DNA of 64,000 nt from Schumannella luteola. GTDB taxonomy: Bacteria; Actinomycetota; Actinomycetes; Actinomycetales; Microbacteriaceae. The translations under genes and the position numbers were made by a program. The first letter of the stretch is position 1. Each line of letters begins with the position of its first letter. The notes under the pieces are model-generated. The model was given only the letters and a program-made list of their open reading frames with translations. It had not been told where the DNA came from and did not search any database. The stretch lies in NCBI RefSeq assembly GCF_013408685.1, contig NZ_JACBZY010000001.1, positions 3,410,001-3,474,000 on the forward strand. Reading direction: 5' to 3'. Below, piece after piece: positions 1 to 7,809 of this stretch.

Positions 1-1671
1 GATCCAGGCGGTCGTCGCCGGCGGCAGCTCCGCACTGAATAACGCCTCGCTCGAGAGCAGCAGCTCCCCTTCGGGCAGCGGGATGCTCGTCTCGCCCAGG
101 TTCGTCACGACCAGCCAGCTGCCGGGACGGCGGAAGGCGAGCACCGCATCCGGGTCGCCGAGCTCGACCCAGTCGAGGGTCTCGTCGCCCTGCAGCTGAC
201 GCCGCAGCGCGAGGGCGCTGCGGTAGAGCTCGAGCGTCGATCCGGGCACGCCCGCCTCGGCCTCGACCGAGCTCGCGCCGAACCAGGCCGGCTGCGGCAG
301 GTGAGCGCCGGCGGAGCCGAAGCCGAACGACGGGCCGCTGATCGTCCACGGGATCGGCACCCGGCATCCGTCGCGGCCGATCTCGCCGCCGTTCGTGCGG
401 AAGAAGGTCGGATCCTGACGCTGATCGGCGGGGATGTCGGCGACCTCGTGCAGGCCCAGCTCCTCGCCCTCGTAGAGATAGGCCGAGCCGGGCAGGCCGA
501 GCAGCAGCAGGGTCGCGGCGCGGGCCCTGCGCAGTCCGCCGAGCGCGTCGAGCGGCGGCTCCTCCCCACCGGAGAGCAGCCAGGCGGTGCCGCCCTTGAG
601 GGTGTCGGCGCCCTCGCCGGTGCCGCGCGGCGGCAGGCCGTAGCGGGTCGCGTGGCGCACGACGTCGTGGTTCGAGAGCACCCAGGTGCTGCTGGATCCG
701 CTCGACGCCGACTGCGCGAGGTTGAAGGAGATGATCTGCCGGAACTGGTCCGCGTCGAAGTCGGCCTCGAGCAGGTCGAAGTTGAAGGCCTGGCCGAGCG
801 CCGTCGCGTAGCGGGCACGCCGGGATGCCGGCACCCAGGCCTCGGCGACGGCGATGCGCGGCGGCGTGTACTCGGCGAAGACGCGGCGCCAGTCGGCGTA
901 GATCTCCTCGAGCTCGTCGCGATCCCAGAGGGCGTGGCTGCCGTCTTCGCGCTTCGCGATCTCGGCCAGCTCGGCGGCGCTCGGCAGCACCGGCGGCAGA
1001 TCCTTCGCGAGGCCGTGCGCGACGTCCACCCGGAAGCCGTCGACGCCGCGGTCGCTCCAGAAGCGCAGCGTCGTGAGGAAGTCCTCGCGCACCTCCGGCA
1101 GCGCCCAGTTCAGGTCGGGCTGCTCGGTGGCGAAGATGTGCAGGTACCACTGGCCGTCGCCGACCGGCTCCCACGCGGATCCGCCGAACACCGACTGCCA
1201 GTCCGAGGGCGGCACCTCGCCGTTCTCGCCGAGTCCGTCGCGGAAGACGTAGCGCGAGCGGGCGTGCGAGCCCTTCGGCGAGGCGAGGGCCTCCTGGAAC
1301 CAGACGTGCCGGTTCGAGCTGTGGTTCGGCACGATGTCGACGATCACGCGGATGCCGGCGCCGTGCAGCGCCACGACCATCGCGTCGAAGTCGGCGAGGG
1401 TCCCCAGGCGCGGGTCGACGTCGCGGTAGTCGTCGACGTCGTAGCCGCCGTCGGCGAGCGCCGAGGGGTAGAACGGGCTCAGCCAGACCGCGTCCACGCC
1501 GAGGTCGCGCAGGTAGCTCACGCGACTCGTGACGCCCGGCAGGTCGCCGATCCCGTCGCCGTCGGCGTCCGCGAAGCTGCGCGGATACACCTGATAGACG
1601 ACGGCCTGACGCCACCAGTCGGGGTCGAGGCCGAGCGGAGCGGCGTCGGATCGGGTGTCGGGCTGGGCCAT
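1..1671 (-). CDS. GH13 alpha-glucosidase (oligo-1,6-glucosidase type), 3' end outside window
   Basis: Hydrolyses alpha-glucosidic bonds of malto- or isomalto-oligosaccharides in the cytoplasm. The frame runs open from the ATG at 1671 to the window edge, giving 557 residues without a stop; the family is usually about 540-600, so little is missing. The start reads WWRQAVVYQVYPRSF, the standard N-terminal strand of the GH13 barrel. Catalytic residues are visible: nucleophile D216 in GFRVDVAHG, acid/base E277 in VAEAW, and D336 in LSNHD. Spacing matches the family. Substrate within the family is not certain. A LacI-type inverted repeat lies about 90 bases upstream (1761-1775). Confidence 0.95.
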   Translation of the reverse strand, partial: MAQPDTRSDAAPLGLDPDWWRQAVVYQVYPRSFADADGDGIGDLPGVTSRVSYLRDLGVDAVWLSPFYPSALADGGYDVDDYRDVDPRLGTLADFDAMVVALHGAGIRVIVDIVPNHSSNRHVWFQEALASPKGSHARSRYVFRDGLGENGEVPPSDWQSVFGGSAWEPVGDGQWYLHIFATEQPDLNWALPEVREDFLTTLRFWSDRGVDGFRVDVAHGLAKDLPPVLPSAAELAEIAKREDGSHALWDRDELEEIYADWRRVFAEYTPPRIAVAEAWVPASRRARYATALGQAFNFDLLEADFDADQFRQIISFNLAQSASSGSSSTWVLSNHDVVRHATRYGLPPRGTGEGADTLKGGTAWLLSGGEEPPLDALGGLRRARAATLLLLGLPGSAYLYEGEELGLHEVADIPADQRQDPTFFRTNGGEIGRDGCRVPIPWTISGPSFGFGSAGAHLPQPAWFGASSVEAEAGVPGSTLELYRSALALRRQLQGDETLDWVELGDPDAVLAFRRPGSWLVVTNLGETSIPLPEGELLLSSEALFSAELPPATTAWI

Positions 1672-1760
1672 GCGGCATCCTCTCGTGCGGGGTCACGTCA
1701 TCGTGTGGTCACGCGGCCCTTCCACCCTGCCGCATCGGGGCGGGATCGCGCACGGCCGCG

Positions 1761-1775
1761 CCGAAATCGTTTCGG
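1761..1775. promoter_or_regulatory. LacI-type operator-like inverted repeat upstream of the alpha-glucosidase
   Basis: CCGAAA and TTTCGG form a perfect 6-bp inverted repeat around a TCG spacer. It lies in the 151-base gap between the kinase stop and the alpha-glucosidase start. LacI-family sites often carry GAAA...TTTC arms, and such regulators commonly control GH13 genes. No LacI gene is present in the window, so the regulator is inferred. Confidence 0.45.
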
Positions 1776-1822
1776 ATGCGGCGGGCATGCTCAGCTCAGC
1801 ACGGGTGCCGGCCGCGGATGGG

Positions 1823-2425
1823 TCAGCGCACGACCGGCGGGTAGCCGCCGACGATCACCAGATCGGCGAGCTCGCGCGGTCGCTCCCGCGCGGCGAACGC
1901 CTCCTCCTGACGCGCCCAGCGCTCCCAGTGCGGGGCATAGGTCTCCCCGTCGCGCCCGATCGCCCGACGCCGGCGCTCGGCGTCGTCGAGGTCGATCCAG
2001 ATGCCGAGGTCGGCGAGCGCGCGGTTCGCGCGGCTCAGCGCACCGCAGCCCTCGATCACGAGCGGACCCCGCTCGCCGTCGGGGCCGACCGGCAGCAGCG
2101 GATGCCACTCCCCCGCGCGGTCGGCATCCCAGTCCCAGCTCGTGTAGCCCGGATCGATCGCAGACAGCACGGTCTCGTGCACGGCCCGGCTTCCCGCCTC
2201 GAGCCCGTCCCAGCCGGGGTAGAGCGCGTCGAGGCTGAGCAGGCGCGCCCCGAGCCGCGGCGCGAGATCGCGGCCGAAGCTCGTCTTGCCGGCGCCCGAG
2301 CGCCCGTCCACCAGCACGACCACCCCCTGCGGATGGGGCGTCGAGGGCAGGCTCCGCACCCGGTCGACGACGAGATCGAGCAGCTCGCCGGCGGACGCCG
2401 GCTCGACACGGCGCGGATCAGCCAC
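1823..2425 (-). CDS. P-loop kinase, uridine kinase-like
   Basis: A 200-residue P-loop NTPase of the uridine kinase/ATP-binding type. The Walker A motif is GRSGAGKTS at about residues 41-49; LLSLDALYPGWDG resembles the region after the P-loop in nucleoside kinases, and LVIEGCGAL is the probable Walker B strand. A basic patch, DDAERRRRAIGRD, resembles the kinase lid. It starts with GTG and overlaps the ecfT stop by 8 bases (GTGGCTGA), so translation is probably coupled to the thiamin-precursor transporter. A role in phosphorylating an imported precursor is inference only; the substrate cannot be read from the sequence. Confidence 0.85.
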   Translation of the reverse strand: MADPRRVEPASAGELLDLVVDRVRSLPSTPHPQGVVVLVDGRSGAGKTSFGRDLAPRLGARLLSLDALYPGWDGLEAGSRAVHETVLSAIDPGYTSWDWDADRAGEWHPLLPVGPDGERGPLVIEGCGALSRANRALADLGIWIDLDDAERRRRAIGRDGETYAPHWERWARQEEAFAARERPRELADLVIVGGYPPVVR

Positions 2426-3230
2426 CGATGAACCTCCACGATCCGGTCAGCACGGATGCCGTCACCGCGATCGCGGCGATGACGACCCCGACGCCGATGA
2501 GCGCCGCGTCGATCCGGCCGAAGCGCGACGGGCGCGCCCAGGTGCGCCGGACGTCGCCGCCGAAGCCGCGCGCCTCCATCGCGGTCGCGAGCAGACCGCC
2601 GCGGCGCAGGGCCAGCACGAGCAGCCCGAAGCACTGCCGCAGCAGCGCGCCCGGGCCTCGACGATCACCGAGTCCGCGCGCGCGGCGGGCGAGCGTGATC
2701 GCGCGCCAGTCGTCGCCGAGCAGAGCGAGCATCCGGAGTCCCGCGAGCGCGCCGATCACGAAGCGCTGCGGCAGCCGCAGGATCTGCCCGAGGCCGTCGG
2801 CGAGATCGGTCGGGTCGACGCCGGCGAACAGCACGATCGCGGGCAGCGCGATCGCCAGCACACGCAGCACCGACGCGATCGCGAGCGCGACCGACCCCTC
2901 GGTCACGTGCACGAGAGCCCAGGAGAAGTACACGGCGCCCGACGCCTGGCCGTAGAGCAGGATCGTCACGGCTCCGAGCGGCGCGAGCACCCAGACGATC
3001 GCGGTGGCCTTCCAGAACCGGCGCCAGCCGATGCCGGTCAGCGGCATCAGCAGCAGCTCCAGCACCAGGGCGACGCCGGCCGACACGGGGTCGATTGTGA
3101 GCACGAGGCCCGCGACGATCGGAGCCGAGGCGATCAGCCGGGCGACCGGATTCGCGGCGGCGACCCGCGCAGGCAGCGAGCGGATGCCCGCGGCCGGACG
3201 CGCGCTCCGGGGCAGGACGGGGGCGGTCAC
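2418..3230 (-). CDS. ECF transporter transmembrane component EcfT
   Basis: The integral membrane coupling subunit of an energy-coupling factor transporter, 270 residues. It links ATPases to the S component. Several hydrophobic helices are seen, and the two Ala-Arg-Gly coupling motifs typical of EcfT appear as ARRARGLG and AMEARGFGG. The GTG start at 3230 overlaps the ATPase stop as GTGA; a longer open frame upstream only runs through the ATPase gene. By position it is the YkoC equivalent of a YkoEDC-type system for a thiamin precursor, probably hydroxymethylpyrimidine. Confidence 0.93.
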   Translation of the reverse strand: MTAPVLPRSARPAAGIRSLPARVAAANPVARLIASAPIVAGLVLTIDPVSAGVALVLELLLMPLTGIGWRRFWKATAIVWVLAPLGAVTILLYGQASGAVYFSWALVHVTEGSVALAIASVLRVLAIALPAIVLFAGVDPTDLADGLGQILRLPQRFVIGALAGLRMLALLGDDWRAITLARRARGLGDRRGPGALLRQCFGLLVLALRRGGLLATAMEARGFGGDVRRTWARPSRFGRIDAALIGVGVVIAAIAVTASVLTGSWRFIGG

Positions 3231-4759
3231 GAACGAGCTCCCGTCGCGGCGGTCTGCACCGCATCCACCCCGCCGTCGAGCCGCAGCTCGCGCGCGCCGA
3301 GCGTCGCGATCAGCTCGCGATCGTGGGTCACCGCGACCACGGCGCTGCCCGACGCGCGCACCTCGTCGAGCAGGGCCACGAGCTCGCGCCAGCCCGTCGC
3401 ATCCTGGCCGAAGGTCGGCTCGTCGAGCACGAGGATGCGGGGTCGCGTCGCGAGCGCCGTCGCGACCGAGAGCCGGCGCTTCTGCCCGCCGGAGAGGCTG
3501 AACGGACTCGCCCCGGCGAGCGCCGCCAGGTGGAGCCGCTCGAGCAGCTCGCCGACGCGGGCGTCGATCTCGGCGCGCGGCAGGCGGAGCTCGGTCGGTC
3601 CGATCGCGAGCTCGGCGCGCACCGTCGAGCCGAGGAACTGATGCTCGGGATTCTGGAACACGGCGCCGATGCGGGTGAGCAGCTGCCGGGAGCGCCAGCG
3701 CCACGGCGCGGCCGCGGCCCCGTCGGCGAGGTCGGGATGCGCCAGCAGGTCGCCGCCCTCCGGCGGCAGCAGTCCGGCGAGCGTGAGCGCGAGGGTCGAC
3801 TTGCCGGCGCCGTTCGGTCCGGTGATCGCGAGCACCTCGCCCGCCGCGAGATCGACGTCGATCCCCGCCTGAACGGTCGTGCCGCGCTGGCGGGCGACGG
3901 CGAGCCCGCGAGCGCTGAGCAGCGCGGCTGAGCGGCCGGCGTCGTGGGACGGGGCGCGACCGTCCGCATCCCCCGGCATCTCTCGCGCGGCCCGTTCAGC
4001 GGACTCCGCCGCGAGCCGCTGCCCGGGAAGCCGCACCCCGCGCGCGGACAGCTCGGCCGCGAGCTCTCCCGCCGCCCGCTCGGGCGTGGTGTCGGCGATG
4101 AGTCCACCGGCGGGATCGAGCACGACGACCCGCGTCGCCAGCTGCCACCACAGCTCGACCCGATGCTCGACGATCACGGCCGTCGCACCGGTCTCGCGCA
4201 GCACGGCGGCCACCGCATCCCGCACCTCGATCGCGCCCTCGGGGTCCAGGTTCGCGGTCGGCTCGTCGAGCAGCAGCAGCTCGGGGCGCATCGCGAGCAC
4301 GCCGGCGAGCGCGAGCCGCTGCTTCTGCCCGCCCGAGAGCCGATGGGTCTCGCGCGCGGCGTCGAGATGGAGCCCGACGGCGCGCTGCGCCTGGGCGACG
4401 CGCCGCCAGATCTCCTCGCGCGGCAGCGCCAGGTTCTCGGGGCCGAAGGCGGTGTCGTCGCCGGCGCGCGCCATGATCATCTGCGCGTCGGGATCCTGCA
4501 GCACGAGCCCGGCGACTCCGCGCGCCTCCAGCGGCCGACGCCCGGCGAGAAGCAGCTCGCCCGCGGCCTGGCCGTCTTCGTCGCCGCCGAGCACGCCCGC
4601 GAGCGCCGCGAGCAGGGTCGATTTGCCGGCGCCCGAGGGCCCGAGCAGCAGCACGCGCTCGCCCGCGTCGATGCGCAGGTCGAGGCCGCTCACCGCCGCG
4701 GCGCGGCGGCCGGCGTGCCGCCAGCCCCAGCCGGTCGCGGCGACGAGCGGATCGGCCAC
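3227..4759 (-). CDS. ECF transporter double ATPase (EcfA-EcfA' fusion, YkoD-like)
   Basis: Cytoplasmic ATPase of 510 residues with two complete ABC domains in one chain. First domain: Walker A GPSGAGKST at about 40-48, signature LSGGQKQR, Walker B LLLLDEPTANLD. Second domain: GPNGAGKST, LSGGQKRR, ILVLDEPTFGQD. The domains are joined by an Ala/Arg-rich linker. The GTG start lies 2 bases after the stop of the S-component gene, and upstream extension would run back through that gene, so the short start is chosen. Together with EcfT and the YkoE-type protein it makes one importer. Confidence 0.95.
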   Translation of the reverse strand: MADPLVAATGWGWRHAGRRAAAVSGLDLRIDAGERVLLLGPSGAGKSTLLAALAGVLGGDEDGQAAGELLLAGRRPLEARGVAGLVLQDPDAQMIMARAGDDTAFGPENLALPREEIWRRVAQAQRAVGLHLDAARETHRLSGGQKQRLALAGVLAMRPELLLLDEPTANLDPEGAIEVRDAVAAVLRETGATAVIVEHRVELWWQLATRVVVLDPAGGLIADTTPERAAGELAAELSARGVRLPGQRLAAESAERAAREMPGDADGRAPSHDAGRSAALLSARGLAVARQRGTTVQAGIDVDLAAGEVLAITGPNGAGKSTLALTLAGLLPPEGGDLLAHPDLADGAAAAPWRWRSRQLLTRIGAVFQNPEHQFLGSTVRAELAIGPTELRLPRAEIDARVGELLERLHLAALAGASPFSLSGGQKRRLSVATALATRPRILVLDEPTFGQDATGWRELVALLDEVRASGSAVVAVTHDRELIATLGARELRLDGGVDAVQTAATGARS

Positions 4760-4761
4760 GG

Positions 4762-5409
4762 TCAGACCTCGGCGCGCAGCTCGCGGCCCGCGGCGAAGCG
4801 GTTCAGCACTCCGGTCGCGGCGAGCGCGCGGGTGATGATCCACCCGAGCAGTCCGGCGAGCACGGCGCCCGACACGATCGACGAGACGACGTAGCTGATC
4901 GAGAACGGCGCTCCCGATCCCGCGTAGTAGAAGACGAGGTCGTTGATCGCCCCGGCGACACCGGCGCCGGCGCCGGCGAGGATCGCGACGGGGAGGCGAC
5001 CCGAGTAGAGGAAGACGAGCAGCACGAGCTCGGCGCCGAGCCCCTGCACGAGGCCGGCCTCGATCGTGGGGAGCCCGCCCCACTGGTTGCCGACGAGCGC
5101 CGAGACCACCGCGGCGACGACCTCGGTGAAGATCGCGGCTCCCGGCTTGCGGATCACGAGACCGCCGATCACGCCGGCGAGCAGCCACGGCCCGTTGAGC
5201 AGACCCTGCAGACCGGGCAGCAGCGGCTCGATCAGGGTCTTCGGCGCGGTGTAGCCGACGTTCCAGGCGAGGAACACGAAGCCGAGCGCGACGCCGAGCA
5301 CGGCCGCGACGACGATGTCGACGACGCGCCAGCGCCAGACGATGCGGCGCTTCGGACGCGCGGACGCGCCACCGGGGACGGGCGGGGTGGAGGTGGATGA
5401 TGCGGTCAC
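4762..5409 (-). CDS. ykoE: ECF transporter S component, YkoE-type (thiamin precursor uptake)
   Basis: Substrate-binding membrane subunit, 215 residues, with about five hydrophobic segments (for example VVDIVVAAVLGVALGFVFLA near the N-terminus). The family is assigned by length, the NGPWLLAGVIGGLVIRKPGA region, its place ahead of EcfA and EcfT, and the TPP riboswitch upstream. The GTG at 5409 is chosen because a GGAAGGGG ribosome site lies 7 bases before it. An ATG at 5490 in the same frame falls inside the conserved riboswitch core and cannot be the start. Substrate: hydroxymethylpyrimidine or thiamin, inferred from riboswitch and family. Confidence 0.92.
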   Translation of the reverse strand: MTASSTSTPPVPGGASARPKRRIVWRWRVVDIVVAAVLGVALGFVFLAWNVGYTAPKTLIEPLLPGLQGLLNGPWLLAGVIGGLVIRKPGAAIFTEVVAAVVSALVGNQWGGLPTIEAGLVQGLGAELVLLVFLYSGRLPVAILAGAGAGVAGAINDLVFYYAGSGAPFSISYVVSSIVSGAVLAGLLGWIITRALAATGVLNRFAAGRELRAEV

Positions 5410-5416
5410 TGACGTG

Positions 5417-5424
5417 CCCCTTCC
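5417..5424 (-). promoter_or_regulatory. Ribosome binding site of ykoE
   Basis: GGAAGGGG, 7 bases before the GTG at 5409. It decides the start codon and lies downstream of the aptamer, where ligand-dependent pairing could mask it. Confidence 0.75.
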
Positions 5425-5472
5425 AGGAATGGTGGGCACGGGATGGGGGCGGCGGCGCCGGACCCGTGAGAT

Positions 5473-5564
5473 GCCTCCCTGCGCCGGCATGATCCGGATC
5501 AGGTTCGACGGTCGAAGCTTGGAGAAGCTTCCTCTCAGCCCGGCTCACCGGACTCCCGTGTTCT
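5473..5564 (-). promoter_or_regulatory. TPP riboswitch (thi box)
   Basis: On the minus strand the conserved TPP aptamer elements are in order: CGGGAGTCC near 5559, a short P3 helix CCGG-TGAG-CCGG, GCTGAGA (5533-5539), then GAACCTGATCCGGATCATGC (5487-5506) and GGCGCAGGGA (5476-5485). These match the thi-box consensus very closely. It represses thiamin synthesis or uptake genes when thiamin pyrophosphate is present. No clear intrinsic terminator follows, so control of ribosome access to the GTG at 5409 is the likelier mode, which is inference. Confidence 0.95.
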
Positions 5565-5572
5565 AGAGCGGA

Positions 5573-5578
5573 AGTCTA
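5573..5578 (-). promoter_or_regulatory. -10 box for the riboswitch-ykoE transcript
   Basis: TAGACT on the minus strand. Transcription starting about 7 bases downstream would place the RNA 5' end at about 5565, just before the aptamer. The fit with aptamer position supports the call. Confidence 0.6.
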
Positions 5579-5586
5579 GCGCCGCG

Positions 5587-6468
5587 TCAGTCCTCGCGGA
5601 TGCGCCCGGCCCCGCCGGCCGCGGCGGCCTCGGTGAGCTGCGCCGTCATCCGCCGCAGCTTCTCGGTGCGCTGGTGCACGTCGCGCAGCCCCTTGACGAG
5701 CGGGTAGATCGTCGCGAACACGACCATCGGCGCGCGGAGGGCGGGGTTGCGGATCGCGTGGGCGGCGTAGGTGCGCTCCCAGCGCCCGACGTAGTGGTAG
5801 TACTGCCGCGGGTTGTCGTCGAGTCGGCGGGCGCTCATCCCGGCGACCAGATCCGAGTCGTAGACGACGCGGTGGCCGCGCTCGAAGAGGTGGATCGAGA
5901 GGTCGATGTCCTCGTGGAACTCGTCGGCCTCATCGCGGCAGACGACGCCGCGGATGTCGCGCCAGGCGCTCGCTCGCAGCGCCATGTTGCTGCCGAAGAG
6001 AAAGTGGTACTCCTTGGCGAGTCGGAGGATCGCGCGCCGCAGCCGGTCGTCGGTGCGCTGCCCGAAGCGGCGCAACGGCATGTCGTAGTAGGCGACGGGG
6101 CCGGTGGCGGCGCCGACCGTCTCGTCGCTGAAGATGCGCTGCGCCTGGGCGATCCAGTCGGGTTCGAGCACCGAGTCGGCGTCGATGCGGGCGAGCACCT
6201 CGCCGGTCGCGGCGTCGAGGCCGAAGTCGCGGGTGGGGATGAGGCCCTGCGCCTGGTCCTGCCGCAGCAGCCGGATGGGGGCGTCGGGATGCGTGCGCTG
6301 CAGCGCCTCGACGATCGCGACGGTGCGATCGGTGGAGAGGTTGTCGATCACGAGGATCTCGTGCGCGGGCGAGGTCTGCTCGAGCGCCGCCGCGACGCAG
6401 TCGGCGATCGTCGCCTCTTCGTTGTACGCCGGGATGACGATCGACACCGTCGGCAGAGCTGACGCCAT
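5587..6468 (-). CDS. Glycosyltransferase family 2
   Basis: A 293-residue GT-A fold transferase that moves a sugar from a nucleotide donor, probably to a cell-envelope acceptor. The N-terminus SIVIPAYNEEATIADCV is the classic GT2 start; the DxD-like metal site is ARIDADSV at about residue 94, and DEADEFHEDIDLSIHLFERG supplies the acidic base region. A C-terminal hydrophobic stretch (APMVVFATIYPLVKG) may be membrane-associated. It is a single gene, not linked to a polysaccharide cluster here. The acceptor is unknown. Confidence 0.93.
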   Translation of the reverse strand: MASALPTVSIVIPAYNEEATIADCVAAALEQTSPAHEILVIDNLSTDRTVAIVEALQRTHPDAPIRLLRQDQAQGLIPTRDFGLDAATGEVLARIDADSVLEPDWIAQAQRIFSDETVGAATGPVAYYDMPLRRFGQRTDDRLRRAILRLAKEYHFLFGSNMALRASAWRDIRGVVCRDEADEFHEDIDLSIHLFERGHRVVYDSDLVAGMSARRLDDNPRQYYHYVGRWERTYAAHAIRNPALRAPMVVFATIYPLVKGLRDVHQRTEKLRRMTAQLTEAAAAGGAGRIRED

Positions 6469-6474
6469 GTCACG

Positions 6475-6480
6475 ACCCTA
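6475..6480 (-). promoter_or_regulatory. -10 box of the glycosyltransferase gene, leaderless type
   Basis: TAGGGT on the minus strand, 6 bases before the ATG at 6468. This spacing predicts an mRNA starting at or next to the start codon. Confidence 0.55.
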
Positions 6481-6581
6481 ACCCGCGGCCTCGCCTGGAC
6501 GCGGGCGCACGAAGCGTGTCCATCCCGGCACGCGTTAATGAGCACGTGCTCGAAATGCTTGCCCGCGACCGCCCGCGTGCC

Positions 6582-6587
6582 TAGCGT
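6582..6587 (+). promoter_or_regulatory. -10 box of the cyclodeaminase-like gene, leaderless type
   Basis: TAGCGT, 6 bases before the ATG at 6594; no Shine-Dalgarno sequence is present. The 125-base gap 6469-6593 holds this promoter and the divergent one at 6475. Confidence 0.55.
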
Positions 6588-6593
6588 GCTCGC

Positions 6594-7730
6594 ATGACCG
6601 ACGACGGCACCCGCATCTCGTTCCGCTACCTGTCGGAGCCCGACATGATCGCCGCCGGGGTCACCGACATGGCGGCCTGCGTCGACGCGATGGAGGAGAC
6701 CCTGCGCCTGGTCGACGCCGGTGACTACCGGATGGGCGGGCCGGAGGGCAACTCGCACGGCTCGATGGTGACCTTCCCCGCCGCGTCGGAGCACGACGGG
6801 ATGCCCCTCGACGGACCGCACCGCCGCATGATGGCGATGCCCGCCTACCTCGGCGGCTCGTTCCAGACCGCAGGATGCAAGTGGTACGGCTCGAACCTCG
6901 CCAACCGCGAGCGCGGCCTGCCCCGCTCGATCCTCATGTTCACGCTCAGCGACAAGGACACCGGCGCCCCGCTCGCCTTCATGTCGGCGAACCTGCTCAG
7001 CGCCTACCGCACCGGCGCGATCCCCGGCGTCGGCGCCCGGCACCTGGCTCGCGAGGACGCGCGCAGCGTCGGCATCGTGGCGCCCGGCGTGATGAACCGC
7101 ACCACGCTCGAGGCCTTCGCCGCCGTGCGCCCCGGCCTCGACACGCTCACGATCGCCGGACGCAGCCGCGCCGGCGTCGACTCCTTCGTCGACTGGGTGC
7201 GCGAGGCGCTGCCGCAGTTCACCTCGGTCACGGTCGTCGACGGCGTGGAGGCGGCGGTGCGCGACAGCGACCTGGTCACGATCGCGCCGACCACGCCGAC
7301 GGGATCGCACAACTACGTGCGCATCGAACGCGAGTGGATCAAGCCCGGCGCGCTCGTCAGCCTGCCGGCCGACATCATGCTCGACGAGGGGCTGCTGCAC
7401 GGCGCCCGGCACGTCGCCGACTTCCGCGGGCTCTACGAGGCCTGGAGCGAGGAGGTGCCGCATCCCGCCCACGAGCACATCGGGCTGCACGGCATGTACC
7501 TGCTCGACCGGATCCGCGAGGGCGCGGTCGCCCCGGAGCGGCTCGAGAACCTGCCCTCGATCATGAGCGGGGCCGCCCCCGGGCGCACCGACGACGACGA
7601 GATCTTCCTGTATTCCGTCGGCGGCATGCCCGTCGAAGACGTCGCCTGGGGCACGGTCGTCTACCGCAACGCCGTCGCGCGCGACATCGGCGTCGAGCTG
7701 CCGCTCTGGGACGCTCCGGCGCTCGTCTGA
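6594..7730 (+). CDS. Ornithine cyclodeaminase/mu-crystallin family protein, tyramine-oxidase subunit B-like
   Basis: A 378-residue NAD(P)-dependent family protein. Features of the ornithine cyclodeaminase/mu-crystallin fold are a conserved Lys region GCKWYGSN, SANLLSAYRTGAIPGVGARHL leading into the Rossmann domain, and VTIAPTTPTG after it. It is followed 79 bases later by a flavin amine oxidase gene in the same direction. That pairing resembles gene pairs that automated pipelines call tyramine oxidase subunits; whether the two proteins form a complex is inference. True ornithine cyclodeaminase activity is unlikely to be deducible from sequence alone. Confidence 0.88.
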   Translation: MTDDGTRISFRYLSEPDMIAAGVTDMAACVDAMEETLRLVDAGDYRMGGPEGNSHGSMVTFPAASEHDGMPLDGPHRRMMAMPAYLGGSFQTAGCKWYGSNLANRERGLPRSILMFTLSDKDTGAPLAFMSANLLSAYRTGAIPGVGARHLAREDARSVGIVAPGVMNRTTLEAFAAVRPGLDTLTIAGRSRAGVDSFVDWVREALPQFTSVTVVDGVEAAVRDSDLVTIAPTTPTGSHNYVRIEREWIKPGALVSLPADIMLDEGLLHGARHVADFRGLYEAWSEEVPHPAHEHIGLHGMYLLDRIREGAVAPERLENLPSIMSGAAPGRTDDDEIFLYSVGGMPVEDVAWGTVVYRNAVARDIGVELPLWDAPALV

Positions 7731-7809
7731 GCCCCGCGCCTGAGCCGCTCGGCGTCTCCGGCCCGCACCTCCCATCCACTCCCTTCCCCGACCAGACAAG
7801 GACTCCCGC

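Noticed and set aside
301-2238. 645-residue plus-strand frame over the alpha-glucosidase
   Set aside because: It is the shadow of the GH13 gene, whose catalytic residues are all on the minus strand.
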